Positions 50,301 to 63,739 of a DNA stretch of 64,000 nucleotides are shown one piece after another. Where the stretch lies: NCBI GenBank assembly GCA_000231825.2, contig JH720349.1:389763-453762 (forward strand), read 5' to 3'. Both the position numbers and the translations under genes were made by a program. Origin of the DNA: Tetrahymena elliotti 4EA. Taxonomy: Eukaryota; Ciliophora; Oligohymenophorea; Hymenostomatida; Tetrahymenidae. Below the pieces are notes generated by a model, which was given only the letters and a program-made list of their open reading frames with translations, ran no database searches and was not told where the DNA came from. Each line of letters starts with the position of its first letter. Position 1 is the first letter of the stretch.

Positions 50301-53300
50301 TACAATCAAAGGTATAAGTCTATGGCGAGGGAAAAAATCCATCATATCATCAAAAAAATAATACTTTTCTAATGTACTTAATATCAGATCGACTGCAAAT
50401 GCTACTTATTTTTTATGTTCTTCATCTCTTCCATCAAATCCATAGAAATCATAATATGATAACTTTAGTTATGCTATTGTACTCAAAAGCATCATCTGCA
50501 TCAAAGGGCTAGAACTATGCTAATTTAAACAATAACTACTTGTAAATTTTTTTTCTTCTTAAGAAAAATCCATTCTTTCTTTTCTAGGATCAGTATATAA
50601 ATAAGTTCCTATCTTCTCAAAAACTAGATTAAGTATGTCTAATTCTTTAAATTCTCCCAATTTATTTTCACTATCATTTATTTCACTTAATTTATTTAAA
50701 TTTTTCATTTCAAAATTCATAAAAAACTTACATGTGACTTTACAAGGCTTGAAAAGCATCAGATATTAAATTACTTGTTAAAACAATCTCACTGTCTGAT
50801 TCATCATCTTCCTCATAGTCCATATATTATTTATAACCTTACATTTTTTTCTTTTCCCCATAATCATGGTCATAAACTAATAGCATATTAACAATTTTTT
50901 AAGGGAAGTTGAAATCTTCAACTATTCTAGTTAAACTTATAATAATAGTAGATTATAATACCAACCATTTTTAATAAATTAAATTACTTTTCACCATCTT
51001 TTTCCAAACACATTGTTAACAAATTATTAATCTTAGATTTTAAACCTTTTATTTTATTTTCTAATTCTTAAAGATTTTCATTTTCTTCTTCTGTTAGTTT
51101 AATTGGTTGGCCTGATTTTTCTTCCTATTTTTTATTTTTCTTCTTTATATCATTTAATAAATGCTCTTCAATTTCATCATCACTATTTTCATCATCTTGA
51201 TTTTCATTTTGCTATTTTCTTTATTTTAATTCAACTCTTCTTGAACAATCTTTCTTTAATTTAGCTATATAAATCTTATAAGATCTTTATGCATACTCTA
51301 AATCTATAAGCAACTGCTTAACGATTAGTGGGTTTGATCTAAAATTGAGCACATAAACTAAAGCTAAAATAGGATTAATATAGGGATTTTTACCATTGTT
51401 AACTAAATAATAGCTTTAAGCAATAAATTCCCATGCATTAAAATCTCCCATCATCAATAAAGTCCATACAGGATTAATTTATGTACTCTTTGTAAACTTA
51501 TAAATAGCATATTACAGAGTATTACCTTTCTTAAGTCCATCTTCTATAATCAGTTATTCATCTTTTACATATTTTTAACAGATGATTGTATAAAGCTAAT
51601 AAAGAAATTCAGTTGTTTAGAATGTTGACTATCTGCATGAAAGTAATCTTGTAATAAAATTAAAAAAATAATTAAATTATAAATTATTTTTTGTAACTAA
51701 AATTATCAATGGGGAAATAAAAGTTTTTGATTAACAATAAATTAAAAAATTAAAATAAAAAAGCTAAAAAGCTACTGAAAATAAAAAAATAGTAAGAAAT
51801 TATCTTACCCTGCTAAACCTTAGATAAGAGACATGTATTTGATATCTTTAGCATTTACAGCTTTGGTTAAGGTTGTTCCTTATTTGAGATAATCTTTTGA
51901 TAAAGCATCTTCAAACCTCAAAGAAGTAGGATATTTAAGTGGTATTAGCTTATCTTGATATTTGGAAAGCAAACAAAAATCTCCTTTACACAAAATATAT
52001 GCTACTTCTGCCCAAGTTTAATTGACTTTAAAAATTTTAACAAACTTGTTAGTTTTAATTAAATTTATTAAAAATTTTTTGTTCTAAGATGATTCTCCAA
52101 AAACTGGAAGAATTTAATCAAGCATGATTAATTATTACAATCCATCAATTTTAAACTAAGGTGGCAACTTAAGAGATTTGGAAACCCACTTTATATTAGT
52201 GGGCTCATAATCTTGGTACATTATTTTAACTAAGGTTACAAATTCTTAATGATTTACTCCCAACTGAGAGAAGAGTTTAGATATATAGGAATTGTTTCTC
52301 ATTTATTCAAAAACTAAATTACGTTCTTATTCATTTTTTGAATTTTTAATATACATGAGGTTAGAAACAAGCTCAACCGCTTCAATAGATATTTTTGTGT
52401 CTTTAGATATGAATGATGTATTAAATTAAATATGATTGACCAATCTTACATATTACTCAACAGTTTTATCTGAAATAGTAATATTATTTTCAAGAATGGT
52501 ATCATAGTCTCCTCCAGCTTATTACTATAAGTAATCTAATTAACGATAAAATTTAATCATAGTTTAAGTACAGTAATTTGTATCTTCTGAGAAATAAGTG
52601 TGAACTGCTTCAAAAAACTCTTATTTTACTTAGAGTAATATACAAAGTAATTATTCTACATTAACTTTCTTTTATTTTTTATCATTTCCTTCTTCAATAT
52701 AGAGAATGATGTTATTTGAGCGTCCACTAAAATAAACAAGCAAACATGATGCCATCAATAGAGCTTCTTACTTTGTTTTAATCAAGTACTATAGAAAAGT
52801 TTATATTCTGGATGACTAATCATTAATTGATAGTATTTGTACAGCTTTTATTAAGCCTTATTCTTATTTTGATTTCTTTTAATAATGAAATATATATAAA
52901 ATTAAAGTTTGTTAATTTTTCTAATAATAAAATTTACCTTGAATTTTTAATAATCTTATTCTATATTTTTACTCAATGGATGTAAAAATTTGTAGATATC
53001 CCTTTTTCTGTTACCAGTCATACCATATCTGAAATCAATTAAATTCATCATTGATGTTGGAATTTAGTTATTAGTATAGATATTGAATAACAATAGATAG
53101 TCAGAGTAAGCGAGAGCTACTCCTTCATGATAAAGAATTTTCCTCAATAAGCAAAGAGGTAGACTATCTTAAAAAATGCTTTTAGATATATTAGAAATAT
53201 TTTAATTTTTTAGTTCAATTTTCTCTAAAGTTGATGCACTAAATTCAACAAAACTGTTAATATCACCTTAATCACATTTAGGATTAATTTTTAATATTTA

Positions 53301-56300
53301 TAAGGTATCTAAAGCTTATTTTAATTTATTTGATTTAGAAGAAGTAAGTAGATTAATGAATAATTCAATAGATTGATATTCAATATTCAGCATATCTGAA
53401 ATATCTGTAATACAACTCTTTACTAGAGTATTTTATGTAGGATCTTCTATTTTAGGAATGCTTCTAATTGATAAAAACTTCTTGAAAAAATTAAAGTCAG
53501 ATTATTCAAGTAACACTTCGAGATTTTTATTTATTTGCTTGAAGTCTGCTTAAATAGTGTTTTACTACAAGTACCCTTTTATTTCTATTTCAAAAAGCTT
53601 CTTAAAGTGATTTGGTAAATCAGCATTTGCTTTAATAATATCTTTCATCTCTTATTACTTTTTAGAAATTGGCTATTATTCTTTTGGTAAAATCTCCAAT
53701 TTATCTTCAAAGATACTCTTCACATATATAAAATCTAATTGCTCTCTCATGAATAATAAAACCAAAACAAGGTCCTTAATAGTAACACTCTCATACTCTT
53801 TTGGAGGATTTTTAATTACCTAAAAGAAAACTAGAGCATCATATAATTCACTAGGGCTTTTAGAAGAATAAAGATTAAATAAATGCATAAATGCATTTAC
53901 CTTATTTTCTTTAATCTAATGTTAATATTAAAAATTTTTAAAATAAAAATAAAAACAAAAAAAATTACTTTATTTAATGAAGCTGCAAAGCTGACAAAAG
54001 TGTGGATTTCTTTTGTATTTTTATATCCTAAGAGGAGCTCCATGAATCCTAAAATAACATCCTCTTTCATCTTCATTACTTTAGAAATTAATTCAAGTAA
54101 ATCAGATCCTATAAGATATTTATCCAGAGCTTTTTACTTAATAAATCCATCAAATCTACTCACAAAAACAACTTATAGAGACTTAGCTACTTCACTTTCT
54201 AAAAGATTTTCCTTTCCGTTCTTAATAATTTTTCTAGTTGCTACAATTGAGTCATTCAAAAATATGTCTATCAAATGTAGAATACTTTAAAAATTATTTA
54301 TTTTTTCTTTACTTTTACTATTTTATTTGCCTTATGCTCCTCCTTATTATTCACTTATAATTTAATCTTTCAAAAATATAAACATTTCCTAAACCTCTTC
54401 ACTTTAAATATACTTACTAGTTGAAACTATATCAAAAAAAGAGCCTAACTCTTTAATTAAATCAGTTTATAAATTGGCAATCTACCCACTGAATAGGTTA
54501 AGCATGACTGTCAGTCCTGATGATAAGTAGTTACCATGATCATCTTTTTTTTGTGAATTATCATTCCCCTTATTATCTTTATCAATAGAATTATTTTCAT
54601 CATTAATCTGGTTTCTTTCATTTTATTCCTCTGACAAATTTTAACATTATTAGTCTAAAGCTTCTATATATTCTTCATATTTGCTTTGTTTCTCTAAATA
54701 CAAAATATTAATGATAAAAGATAAAAATAGATATATTTTACCTTATAAATCATCTATTTTTTGATGGAGGTCAATCTTTTCTTACTAAACTTTGTTAAGT
54801 GTTTTCTAGCTAATCTTAAACTCGTCAATGTATGCTTGGGAATCACTTATAATATATTTAGCATTCTCTTCAATTTCACTGATTTTTTCAACAATTTGCT
54901 CTTGTTTCATCATATTTTCAGAAATCTCATTAACTATACTATCATATGCTTCTTATTAATTATAATACTGTGAGTATAATTCATCTAATTCATTTTACTC
55001 ATTTTTTTTAGCATTTATGCTTTCTTAATCATCAAAATTTATCTCATACCTCATATCCATACTAGCTTCATCAATTTAATAAATAGATTCTTGAATTTCC
55101 TCAATTTTCTGTTCGATTTGTTAAATTTCTTCTTCGTTTTTAGAAATGATTTTCTTTGTTTACTCTATTTCATTATCTATTGTCTTAATTCTGATTTCAA
55201 ATTATTTAATTTATTTATCTAATTTATTTAAATAAAAAAATAATTTTCAATTGACTTATAAAAATTTTATTTTTAATAAGTTAATTTTACCTTAATTTTC
55301 ATCTTCAATTTCATAATTATTTAATAGTTATTCATTATCTTTGTTCTTAACCTTAGAAATATTAAATACTTAAATATTTCCTTCACTGAGAATTAATTCT
55401 TCTTCTTCATCTTCATCTTATTATTTACTTATTTAACTTACTTTTTTGACAATTTTTTTTTTGAGATCCTCAATACTCCTCAAAGCTTCTATTTTTTTTA
55501 ATTTTTTTGTCTATAAATTGGCTTGCAATTTAATATTTTATTCTTTGATATTTCTGATTTTTTCTTTTCTTTCTTCTAAAGAATCCTCTAAATTATTTTT
55601 AATCTAATTTTATAATTTTATTCTTACATCAAGTATTTTCAAAAATAAAAAATATAATTAATACTTTTGCTTTAAGGAGGTCTATTTATTCATAAATCTT
55701 TTCTATTTTTTAGTATTGCTCATCTTTTTTTTTCTTAAGTTATGGAAAAGATTTTATGAGCTCTTCTTTTTATAACTTGAGCTGAGTCTTTACATTTTCA
55801 TAATTATTTTTATATTGCCTAATAGCATTTTACAGATAAGAAACTATTTTATCACCATTTGCATTTAATATATCATCGCTTGACATTTCTTAGTTAATTT
55901 TTTATTAAACCTCTTAAAGATAAATTCTCAAATAATATAAACTATCTTACAATTTATCTTCATAATATTGCTCATTTTATTTAATTTTAAGTCTTTACTA
56001 TTCTAATTCATTTACTGCTATTTTTGTTTCATTTAAACAAATATTAACATCATTTTTTAGTTTATCACATTCTTCCAAAGAATGGATTTCATCTGCTTCC
56101 TTGAATTCTTATTATCTTATCCTAATTTAATTACTTGAAAATTCTATAGAGCCAATCAGGTTTTAAATAACTTTCTTGACTGAGTTATTTTATGATAATT
56201 TGCTCTGGCCTTTAAAGCTTTGTATTATGACTTCGACTATTTTTAAGACATCTAAAATACCTACACCTGTAATATCCTTTACCTTATCTTCAAGGCCAGT

Positions 56301-59300
56301 GTTTTTTAAAAAGCCTTTAAAAGCATTGTTAACATCTTCAAAATCTACCTCTCCATCATTTTTGAAAATAGCAAAACCAATTTTAAAGATATCCTAGTAT
56401 TATTTTAACTAACTCAGTCCATCAAATCCAGGGATTTTGCTACCATTCTAAACTAAGTTTAATATCTGATTGAATATCACCTATCATATTTCAGTAAAAA
56501 ATATACAAATTGATATTTTTTTAATTAATAAATTTACTTCACTATTAGATGACTAGATAGAACGGCATATCTATATAACAGAAAAAATAATATTCTTATA
56601 AGCATAAGTAATAGCTTCTTCTGAAGTAAGTTCTATTTCTTATTCCTCTTCTTATCTATCATCAGCTTGAATAACTGCTTCAGCATTTTCAATATCTTTC
56701 AAAAGTTTTTCTTTCATTAGTTGTTCATTTGTTTTTTATTATTCTGAGCAATCTTTATTGTTTTTTTTGTTTCCTTTTTCATTGTTGTCATTTTATTTTT
56801 TTAGCACAAGCTATTTGAGATCTTTATTCCAAACTGATATCACATTTGCCAATGTAATACAAAAAATATTTATTAAATGCTCTTAGTAATTTCCTTTGAA
56901 GTTTTCAACAGGGAATGCAAACTCCCAAATAAAGTCAAAAACAGGTCCTTTTAAATTGATAAAACCAATACTTTTTAGAGATTATTATCCTTTATTTTTT
57001 TAGAATCCATTAATCAGAGCATTTACAAAAGAGCTTATTGAGTTCTTAAGTTCGCTTTTTTGATTTTTTAGTAGACACCATATGAGATTGACTAATTCAT
57101 CACTTAGCTCTTTATCTAAAGTACTTACCTGAATGATATGTACAAATTTAATATTTATTTTAATTTTATAAATAATTAATTTTTTTACTTATTGCTAGAT
57201 TAAAGCTTTTGCTTTTTCTTCAAGTTTTTAAGTCATTTGTTAAGCAAATGCTTATGGATCTTAAGAAATTTTAATAAGTTCTTATCCTAATTATGAAACT
57301 ACAGAAGGATCTCTTATCATGATTTCTAGATTATTTTAAATATTCTCTGACATAGATGGGTCAATTAACCCTAGCTTAGAAGCTTCAGCTGTGATATCCT
57401 TTATAGTATCAACAGGCACTACACTTGCAATTTTATCCTGAATATCCATTTTTTTTAATAATTCTTAAAATTATCCTTAAGCCAATTCCTACAAATAGTC
57501 AGATATAAATTTAAAACCATTCTATGAAATCTCTTCAAAGTCCCTTGAAAATTTTAATTTCTTAAATTTATAAAATTAACTAAAAAAAATTTACTTGTAT
57601 TTTTTGGCTACGAGAGTAACAAATGTGGCTGCGGATGTTGCATATGGTAAGAAAGCATTAGGATTGATAATAGCACTAAGCATTAACCAAATAGCAACTA
57701 ATGAAAAATATACTGCAAAAGTGTAGAAAGACATAAGAACTATAATCCACATAACACTAGAAAAAATGTTTCTTATTTTACTTCTTCCCTACTTGTATTT
57801 GTTGAAATATTTTTCCTGAGGGAAATCCATACTAGCATAATAATAAATTAAATCAAAAAATGAAAGTATCCAAAATATTAAAGCAATAATTGATATAGCC
57901 TAAACAATCCAGTTATCTCCCATTAACTTAGCAGGTATAGAACTAGGATAATATACAATTGTTTCAAAATAAATAAGTCTCATAGGAGAAATCAGAGAAT
58001 ATGTAGATTACTATGCTCTGATGAATATGGTTAGAATAAGTAGAGGACAACCAATTAAAGTCATCACCAAAACATGTGCAACAACTGTTATTAAATCAAA
58101 AAACTACCATCCTGTAGGTACTTTTATATCTTTCTAAGCTTACTAAAAATCTTCACTATCATAAAGTATACTGAATAAAAAACTATCTTTAGCCAAAAGT
58201 ATGTTGAAATTATTCTCAACCCTCTTTTTATCAATGAAATATTTCCTTTTTAATTTTTGTATGTCATATTTTTCATCTCTCTCAACCCATTATTGAGGTA
58301 AGTATATAGTTTATATACCATAATCTCTCTTTAATGACCCTTCATTTAATTATTCTTTTTGCATGTGGTTTAAAGTACAAAACTCCTTTTGGTAAAATAA
58401 AAAATATTCCAAAATCATTCCTTCCAAAACGGTAATGTCAATAAATTAAAAATTTAAATTTTCACAAAAAAAATCTAATTAAACATACTTAGTAATAGTT
58501 ATCTAACTCAGATGATTCTATACGATCAGTTTCGAAATTAGTGAGATTGCAACAACTTGAGATGAATAGATCCAAAGATGATTTATTTGGTTATTCTGAC
58601 ATAGTAGGTATAGTGCCATTATATTTAATATAGGTAAAAAATTGAGTCTATGCATCTAGTCTAGCAGCAATTTTAAAACCCATATCTGTTAAATATTTTA
58701 AATTTTCTTCATCATCAAATTTTCTTTCAAGATATTAATTTAGGAAACAGAATTTCTCATAAAGTTATTTCATTTCATTACCTAGTATTTAATCCTTATC
58801 TAAGCTATGAATTTCTTCATCATCATTTTCTTTTAATTAATTGAGCTTTTTAGACTTAAAAAGTAGTTTGTAAAATTCCCTAATTGAATTCTGCTTAGCT
58901 TTTTGTAATAAAAGCACTATGTAATCAATCAAAGCACTCAAAGGAGGAGATAAATAAATAAGTTAATAAAACTAGCTAAATATACTTGTAATAGTATATT
59001 TTGGTACAGCTCCTTAATCCTTATTATCTGGATTTTCACCAGCTTCTTACAAAGCCTTTTTATTTTAATCTTCAATTAATTGTTGTTATTCCTAAATTTA
59101 AAAACATATGTTTAGAATATCTAAATATTTAAAAAAATATCAACCCTGTATTCAAAATAAAGACGCCTCTTTTGTGTATCCAGTGTAGATTCGTCTATTT
59201 CACCTGATCCACCTTTTTCAAGCTAAGCATACTTTCTAATACTTTATATGTGATTAAGTACCCATATGTAATTCTAATTGATTACAAACATTAGAATTAC

Positions 59301-62300
59301 CAGTAACACGATACCTAAAATACCTGAAAGAATACAACTCACAACAATAGCAGCACACAATGAACCTAAGTTTATTATAAATGAATGATTAAATAATACT
59401 TTTAAGGATATATTACTATCATATGTAACATCGTAATTTGTAACACTATAATTTTTAGACTCGTCAGCATCAACCCCAATCCATTATTCATCCAGATTTC
59501 TGTCTAAATTAAGATCTCTGAATCCATTAAAAACATTATTTTATTAAAATTTTTAAGGTGGATATTCAATATGTGGCTACCAAGCATTTGTTGCTAGAGC
59601 ATACTATGGGGCAAAGTTAGCTTCCATAAAATTAGTTATCAAATATTATGTATTATAAATCTTCTCTAAATTTAGTGCAGGAACATATGGACAAAATCCA
59701 GGAGATAAAGTATATTATCCCGTATACTTTTAAGTTGTCATTAATGTTAAAGTTAATTCTCCAAGCCAATAAGGTTTCATAAATGTATATGCTGGGTTAT
59801 AAGAAAACTATTCACAAATTAAAATTATTATTAAAACTAAATTTAAAATGATAGTTCAAAAAAAATTATCATTTATTTTTTAAAGGTTATATAAAGAAAA
59901 ATAATTAAAATAATTTAAAATACTTGAACTTATTAGAAAGTAGCTGATCTTGTGAATTTGGTACCAATGTCAAATACAAATATAGGATCATAAATTTTAG
60001 GATTTGATGCCGCCTTTGTTTGATTAAGCAAATTAATTCTAGCCAAATTAGACAAATTGATATAATCAATATTTTTATTGTTATCTTGGTTTTCAGTTTT
60101 ACTTACTTTATTAAATAAAACTTAATAATTTGAAGATGCAGCTTAAACAAACTATCCTTATGCTGAAATTACATTCACATTTATATTTCCATATGAATTT
60201 GAAGTGGTTAATTTTGAGGTACTTGTACCTTGATTTTTCAAAATGACTTTATTACTATAACATCTATATTCAATTACTCTATCTGCCTTTTATTAATCTG
60301 ATGGTAGACCCCAGGGATAAACTTTATAAAAAATAATTAGAAGTTATTCAAAAAAATTAATTTATTTTATTAGTTGAATTATTAAATGAAGAAATTGTAG
60401 AACTAAATTTAATCCTCTGTTTATTTAAGAAGACAGAAAGGAAAAATTGGATTAAAATTAATTGATTTAGTTCTTTCAATTTTTACAAAAGGTAGTTATT
60501 TAAAATTACAGTCTTTATTAAAACTTTCTTTTTACCTGCTTGGCATAATGTATTGTCAGGCTGAAATTAAATACTTGCTTAATACTACTACAAATTTAAA
60601 TTATTATTTGAAATATCTGTTATTTATTTTGAAGAAATACAGTTATAAGGATCTTTTTGAGTATAAGTTAACTCTACATCACTCATAGTTTGTATTGATA
60701 TATCTCCTTCTCTTGTATTTACATTTGCAGTTTAAAAAACGAAATAAGGTATTTCTATTGATCCTTTCATACTCAAGTAATTGAACACCTTAATTAAAAA
60801 AATTTAATAATTTTTCATATGTTAGAAATTTAAAATGTTCTAAGAATTTCTTTTTAAGTCATATTCTGATTCCAGAATTATTAAGGAAGGAATATTCATA
60901 TTCCAAAATATTCCGAAAAAAATAATTATTTTAATATTCTAGATTCTTTGAAATATAGTAGATGAAATTCTATTCTGGAATAATATAAAAATATATTTGC
61001 AATATGGAATAAGTATTTTACTTAAAATATGTTGAAAATGAATGTTGTTTTGGCAAAGTAATTATTGATTTAATTGAGAATCTAAATAAAGCATAAAAAT
61101 TATTATAAAAATATGAATTATTCATTAGAATATTTAATTTAGATTTAACTTTTCTAATCTCTTATATTCTTATCCTGAATAAAATTTATATTCCTCAAAA
61201 TTGAATATTTTATCAGATTATTTATTTATTTTAAATATACAAATGAAAAAATATTTAAAAAAATTTATTTTGAATATAGTATTTTTAAATCATTGAAATA
61301 ATGATTGGTAGAGTTAGATTTTTTATTGTAAATTCACTTAATAATGGACAAAATTATGATTATCATTTCCAAAATAACTATGTTGTTATTTTCTATTAAT
61401 TGGTGGTTTTACATTTATTTCAAAAATTAATTAAAAAATTTGGGGGTGGGGTTATTTTACCGCTTAATAAAAATTTTTAAAATAGATTGATTCCAAAATT
61501 TTATGGTAAATGCAGTAATAAAATGGATCTAAATCTTTACTCTCCCTTCCCTTAATCCCACCTTAAAAAATTTCAAGAAGTTAAATAATAATTTATTTTT
61601 TTTAAAACTATTCATTTATTAATTAAAAATGTTGTAAATCTAAAATTCAAATTTACAACCAAACTTTTTTCCAAGCTTGAATAAGCTTTTATCAATAATT
61701 AATTTATGTAATTTACTTGGGCTTATAAATATGGAGCATTCATTTAAACATTAATCCCTTCTATACTCATATTATTCACACTTATTTAAGAAGAATAGAT
61801 AATTATGTTACATTAGTTACTACTTCCACAGTTAATATTTAGAGATTAGAAAGATGTTGTTTTATAAGCAAACAACAGGATTTCACACTCATAGCTATTT
61901 AATTTATTATTGAAATTGAAAGTTTTAATACCATTATTTTAGCTCTTTTTTATATTTAAATTATATTTGTGATTAATTTAATTAAAATTGAAGAAAATTT
62001 AATTATATTTAGAACCGCAAATTAAAAGAAAAGAAAAATAGATATTCTAATTAAATTTTTACTTCAGAAAAACTACTCTATCTTCCTGAAAACGGTGACT
62101 TAGGATATATGTATTACAAGTAGATATTTTAATCTGAACCTAAATCAGAAGGAACAGAAAGTGTACCAGACAAAAAATTAACATCTAATGTCTACTTGTT
62201 TCGTAAATTATAGTCATAAATCATGAGAGAGCAGCTTTCTAAATTAATAATTACCTGTTCATTATTACCTAAGATTAAAGATCCTCTTACAAAACCAACA

Positions 62301-63081
62301 GAATAATAAAATATTAAAATGAAACATAAGATAAGAATTGTAAACAAAACTAGTAAACTTATTCTAAACGATTTTCTTATGAACAAATTATCTTTCAATA
62401 AGTTTGAGATAAAAGATCCTTAACTTTTTGGCTGGTTTTATTTGCCTTCATAATTACTCATTTCTAGCTTTTTCTTTCTGAATTAATTTCTTAAAGCCTT
62501 GTATTATTCATAAGCATTAAATTTAACAGGTTTACTATTATTTGTAGCTGCTGTTGGGTCCTGTTAATCTGATGTTTAATTATTGTTTTTTGAGTTTTTA
62601 CTTCCCTTTTTTTTACTTTTCTTGCTCTTTTTTTTCTTATCCTTTTTCTCAGTTTTTTTTTTTGCTAAAGTAGCTATTTTTTTTCTTGCTTTATCAGCTA
62701 ACTTTTTTAGTTAATCTTACATTTATTTTGGAAGAGTATAATTCTTTTAAACTATTTATTCAAATCTACTAGTTATAATACTTTACTTCTTAGGCTAGAT
62801 ATTTTGCATTTCAATACTCATTGATTGTTTTTGAATTTGATCTTACTATGTAGATATTTATTAACAAATTTATTTATTTATTTATTTTTTAGAATAAAGA
62901 TTACCAATAATTTTTGGCGTAGATCGCTTTTGACATCTTCAATATTATTTCCATTATCAATATCAGATTAATTTATCATTTTTTAATCAATGTTTTATGA
63001 GGAGTTATTATATTAAAATGAATTGATGTTTTAGCCCAGTTCCTAGTTTTAAAGTGAGATATCATTTTGATATTAATACAT
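44324..63081 (-). CDS. Giant multi-pass membrane protein with long helical region and EF-hand (about 4,500 aa, estimate)
   Basis: Many in-phase exons run from ATG 63079-63081 to TGA 44324-44326. In order: a lysine-rich cytosolic start (KKKTEKKDKKKKSKKSKKK); a first membrane helix (LLVLFTILILCFILIFYYSV, ~62350); a large predicted extracellular part (exons near 61.7-62.2, 60.5-60.8, 59.95-60.3 and 59.4-59.8 kb); a second helix (AIVVSCILSGILGIVLLVIL, ~59330); then at least three more at 57.6-58.2 kb (VVAHVLVMTLIGCPLLILTI; AISIIALIFWILSFF; VMWIIVLMSFYTFAVYFSL). About 12 kb then encodes charged helices and coiled coils, including a degenerate EF-hand (FAIFKNDGEVDFEDV, ~56350). Near the C-terminus is a good EF-hand loop, DAEGDNNGKISIEEF (~44860), and a last membrane helix (LALGTLVVILILLFAFIFLG). 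The assembly gap interrupts an intron or lost exon, so two genes remain possible. I cannot assign a family; calcium-linked channel or scaffold is inference. Confidence 0.6.
48544..48643. other. Assembly gap of exactly 100 N
   Basis: Exactly 100 N is a conventional placeholder for a gap of unknown size. It lies within non-coding-looking sequence (about 48240-49080) inside the span of the giant gene. The exon to its right ends in a proper donor at about 49080 (reading AGAG|GTAAAT on the minus strand). The coding block to its left, around 48020-48230, has no ATG start. An exon may therefore be missing in the gap. Confidence 0.95.
60789..61716 (-). other. Long intron of the giant gene (928 bp) with inverted repeat and G-tract
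   Basis: The donor after GCC CAA (61716) and acceptor before GTG TTC (60789) are both phase 0 and have good GT/AG borders. It is far longer than the ~50-130 bp introns around it. It contains 'attccagaat' (60869-60878) and its exact reverse complement 'attctggaat' (60972-60981), several GGAATATTC-like palindromes between them, and 'tttgggggtggggtt' at 61439-61453. Confidence 0.65.
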
Positions 63082-63739
63082 TTGAAAATGATTCTATTAT
63101 CTTTTTATTAGATTTTATTTATTATTTTCTCCTTTTTTGTTTCTTCTAATTTTTTTTTTTTTGAATTTTAATATTTGTCAAGTTCTAATTTATCAAATAT
63201 TTTGTTTTATTAATTTGTTATTAAACAAACCTCTCTTCAATTTTTTGAAGTATTTTCAGATATTAAAGTTTAAATATTTGAAATATTCTTTACAATAGGG
63301 GCTTATTTAATTAATCGTTATGAAAGAAAAATATTTTTATAAGTGAAAGTGACAAATTTCAAATATCAAAACTTATCTATCCCCCAATGTTAAAGATTAA
63401 AAAGTCAAATTATTTATTATTATTTTTTGATAAATTTGTTTTATTTTTTAATGATGATTATTGCTTAAAAGCTAAATACAAAAATGCATTGGCTAATAAT
63501 TTTTAAAAAACAAAAAAATTAAGATAACTCTTAATTAAAAATTGTTGACTATTTCATTCAACCATAAATATTATAAAATAGATAGATATAAATTGATTTG
63601 TTTAAATGATAAAAATATGATGAAATTGTTATAAGAATTTATTAATTTTATAAATAATTGCAAACAAAAAAGGGGAGGGAGAATAAGAAAATACTAAAGA
63701 AATATAAATATTAGTAATATTAGTTTTTTTTAAAAAAAA
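63082..63739. other. Intergenic, promoter side of the giant gene
   Basis: About 660 bases between the stop of the ubiquitin protease gene and the start of the giant gene, both minus strand. A/T-rich, with one G-rich patch 'aaaaggggagggagaataag' near 63668. No frame or RNA gene seen. Confidence 0.5.

Noticed and set aside
53883..54290. Plus-strand 135-residue frame
   Set aside because: Antisense to helical exons of the giant gene, and it includes an intron there.
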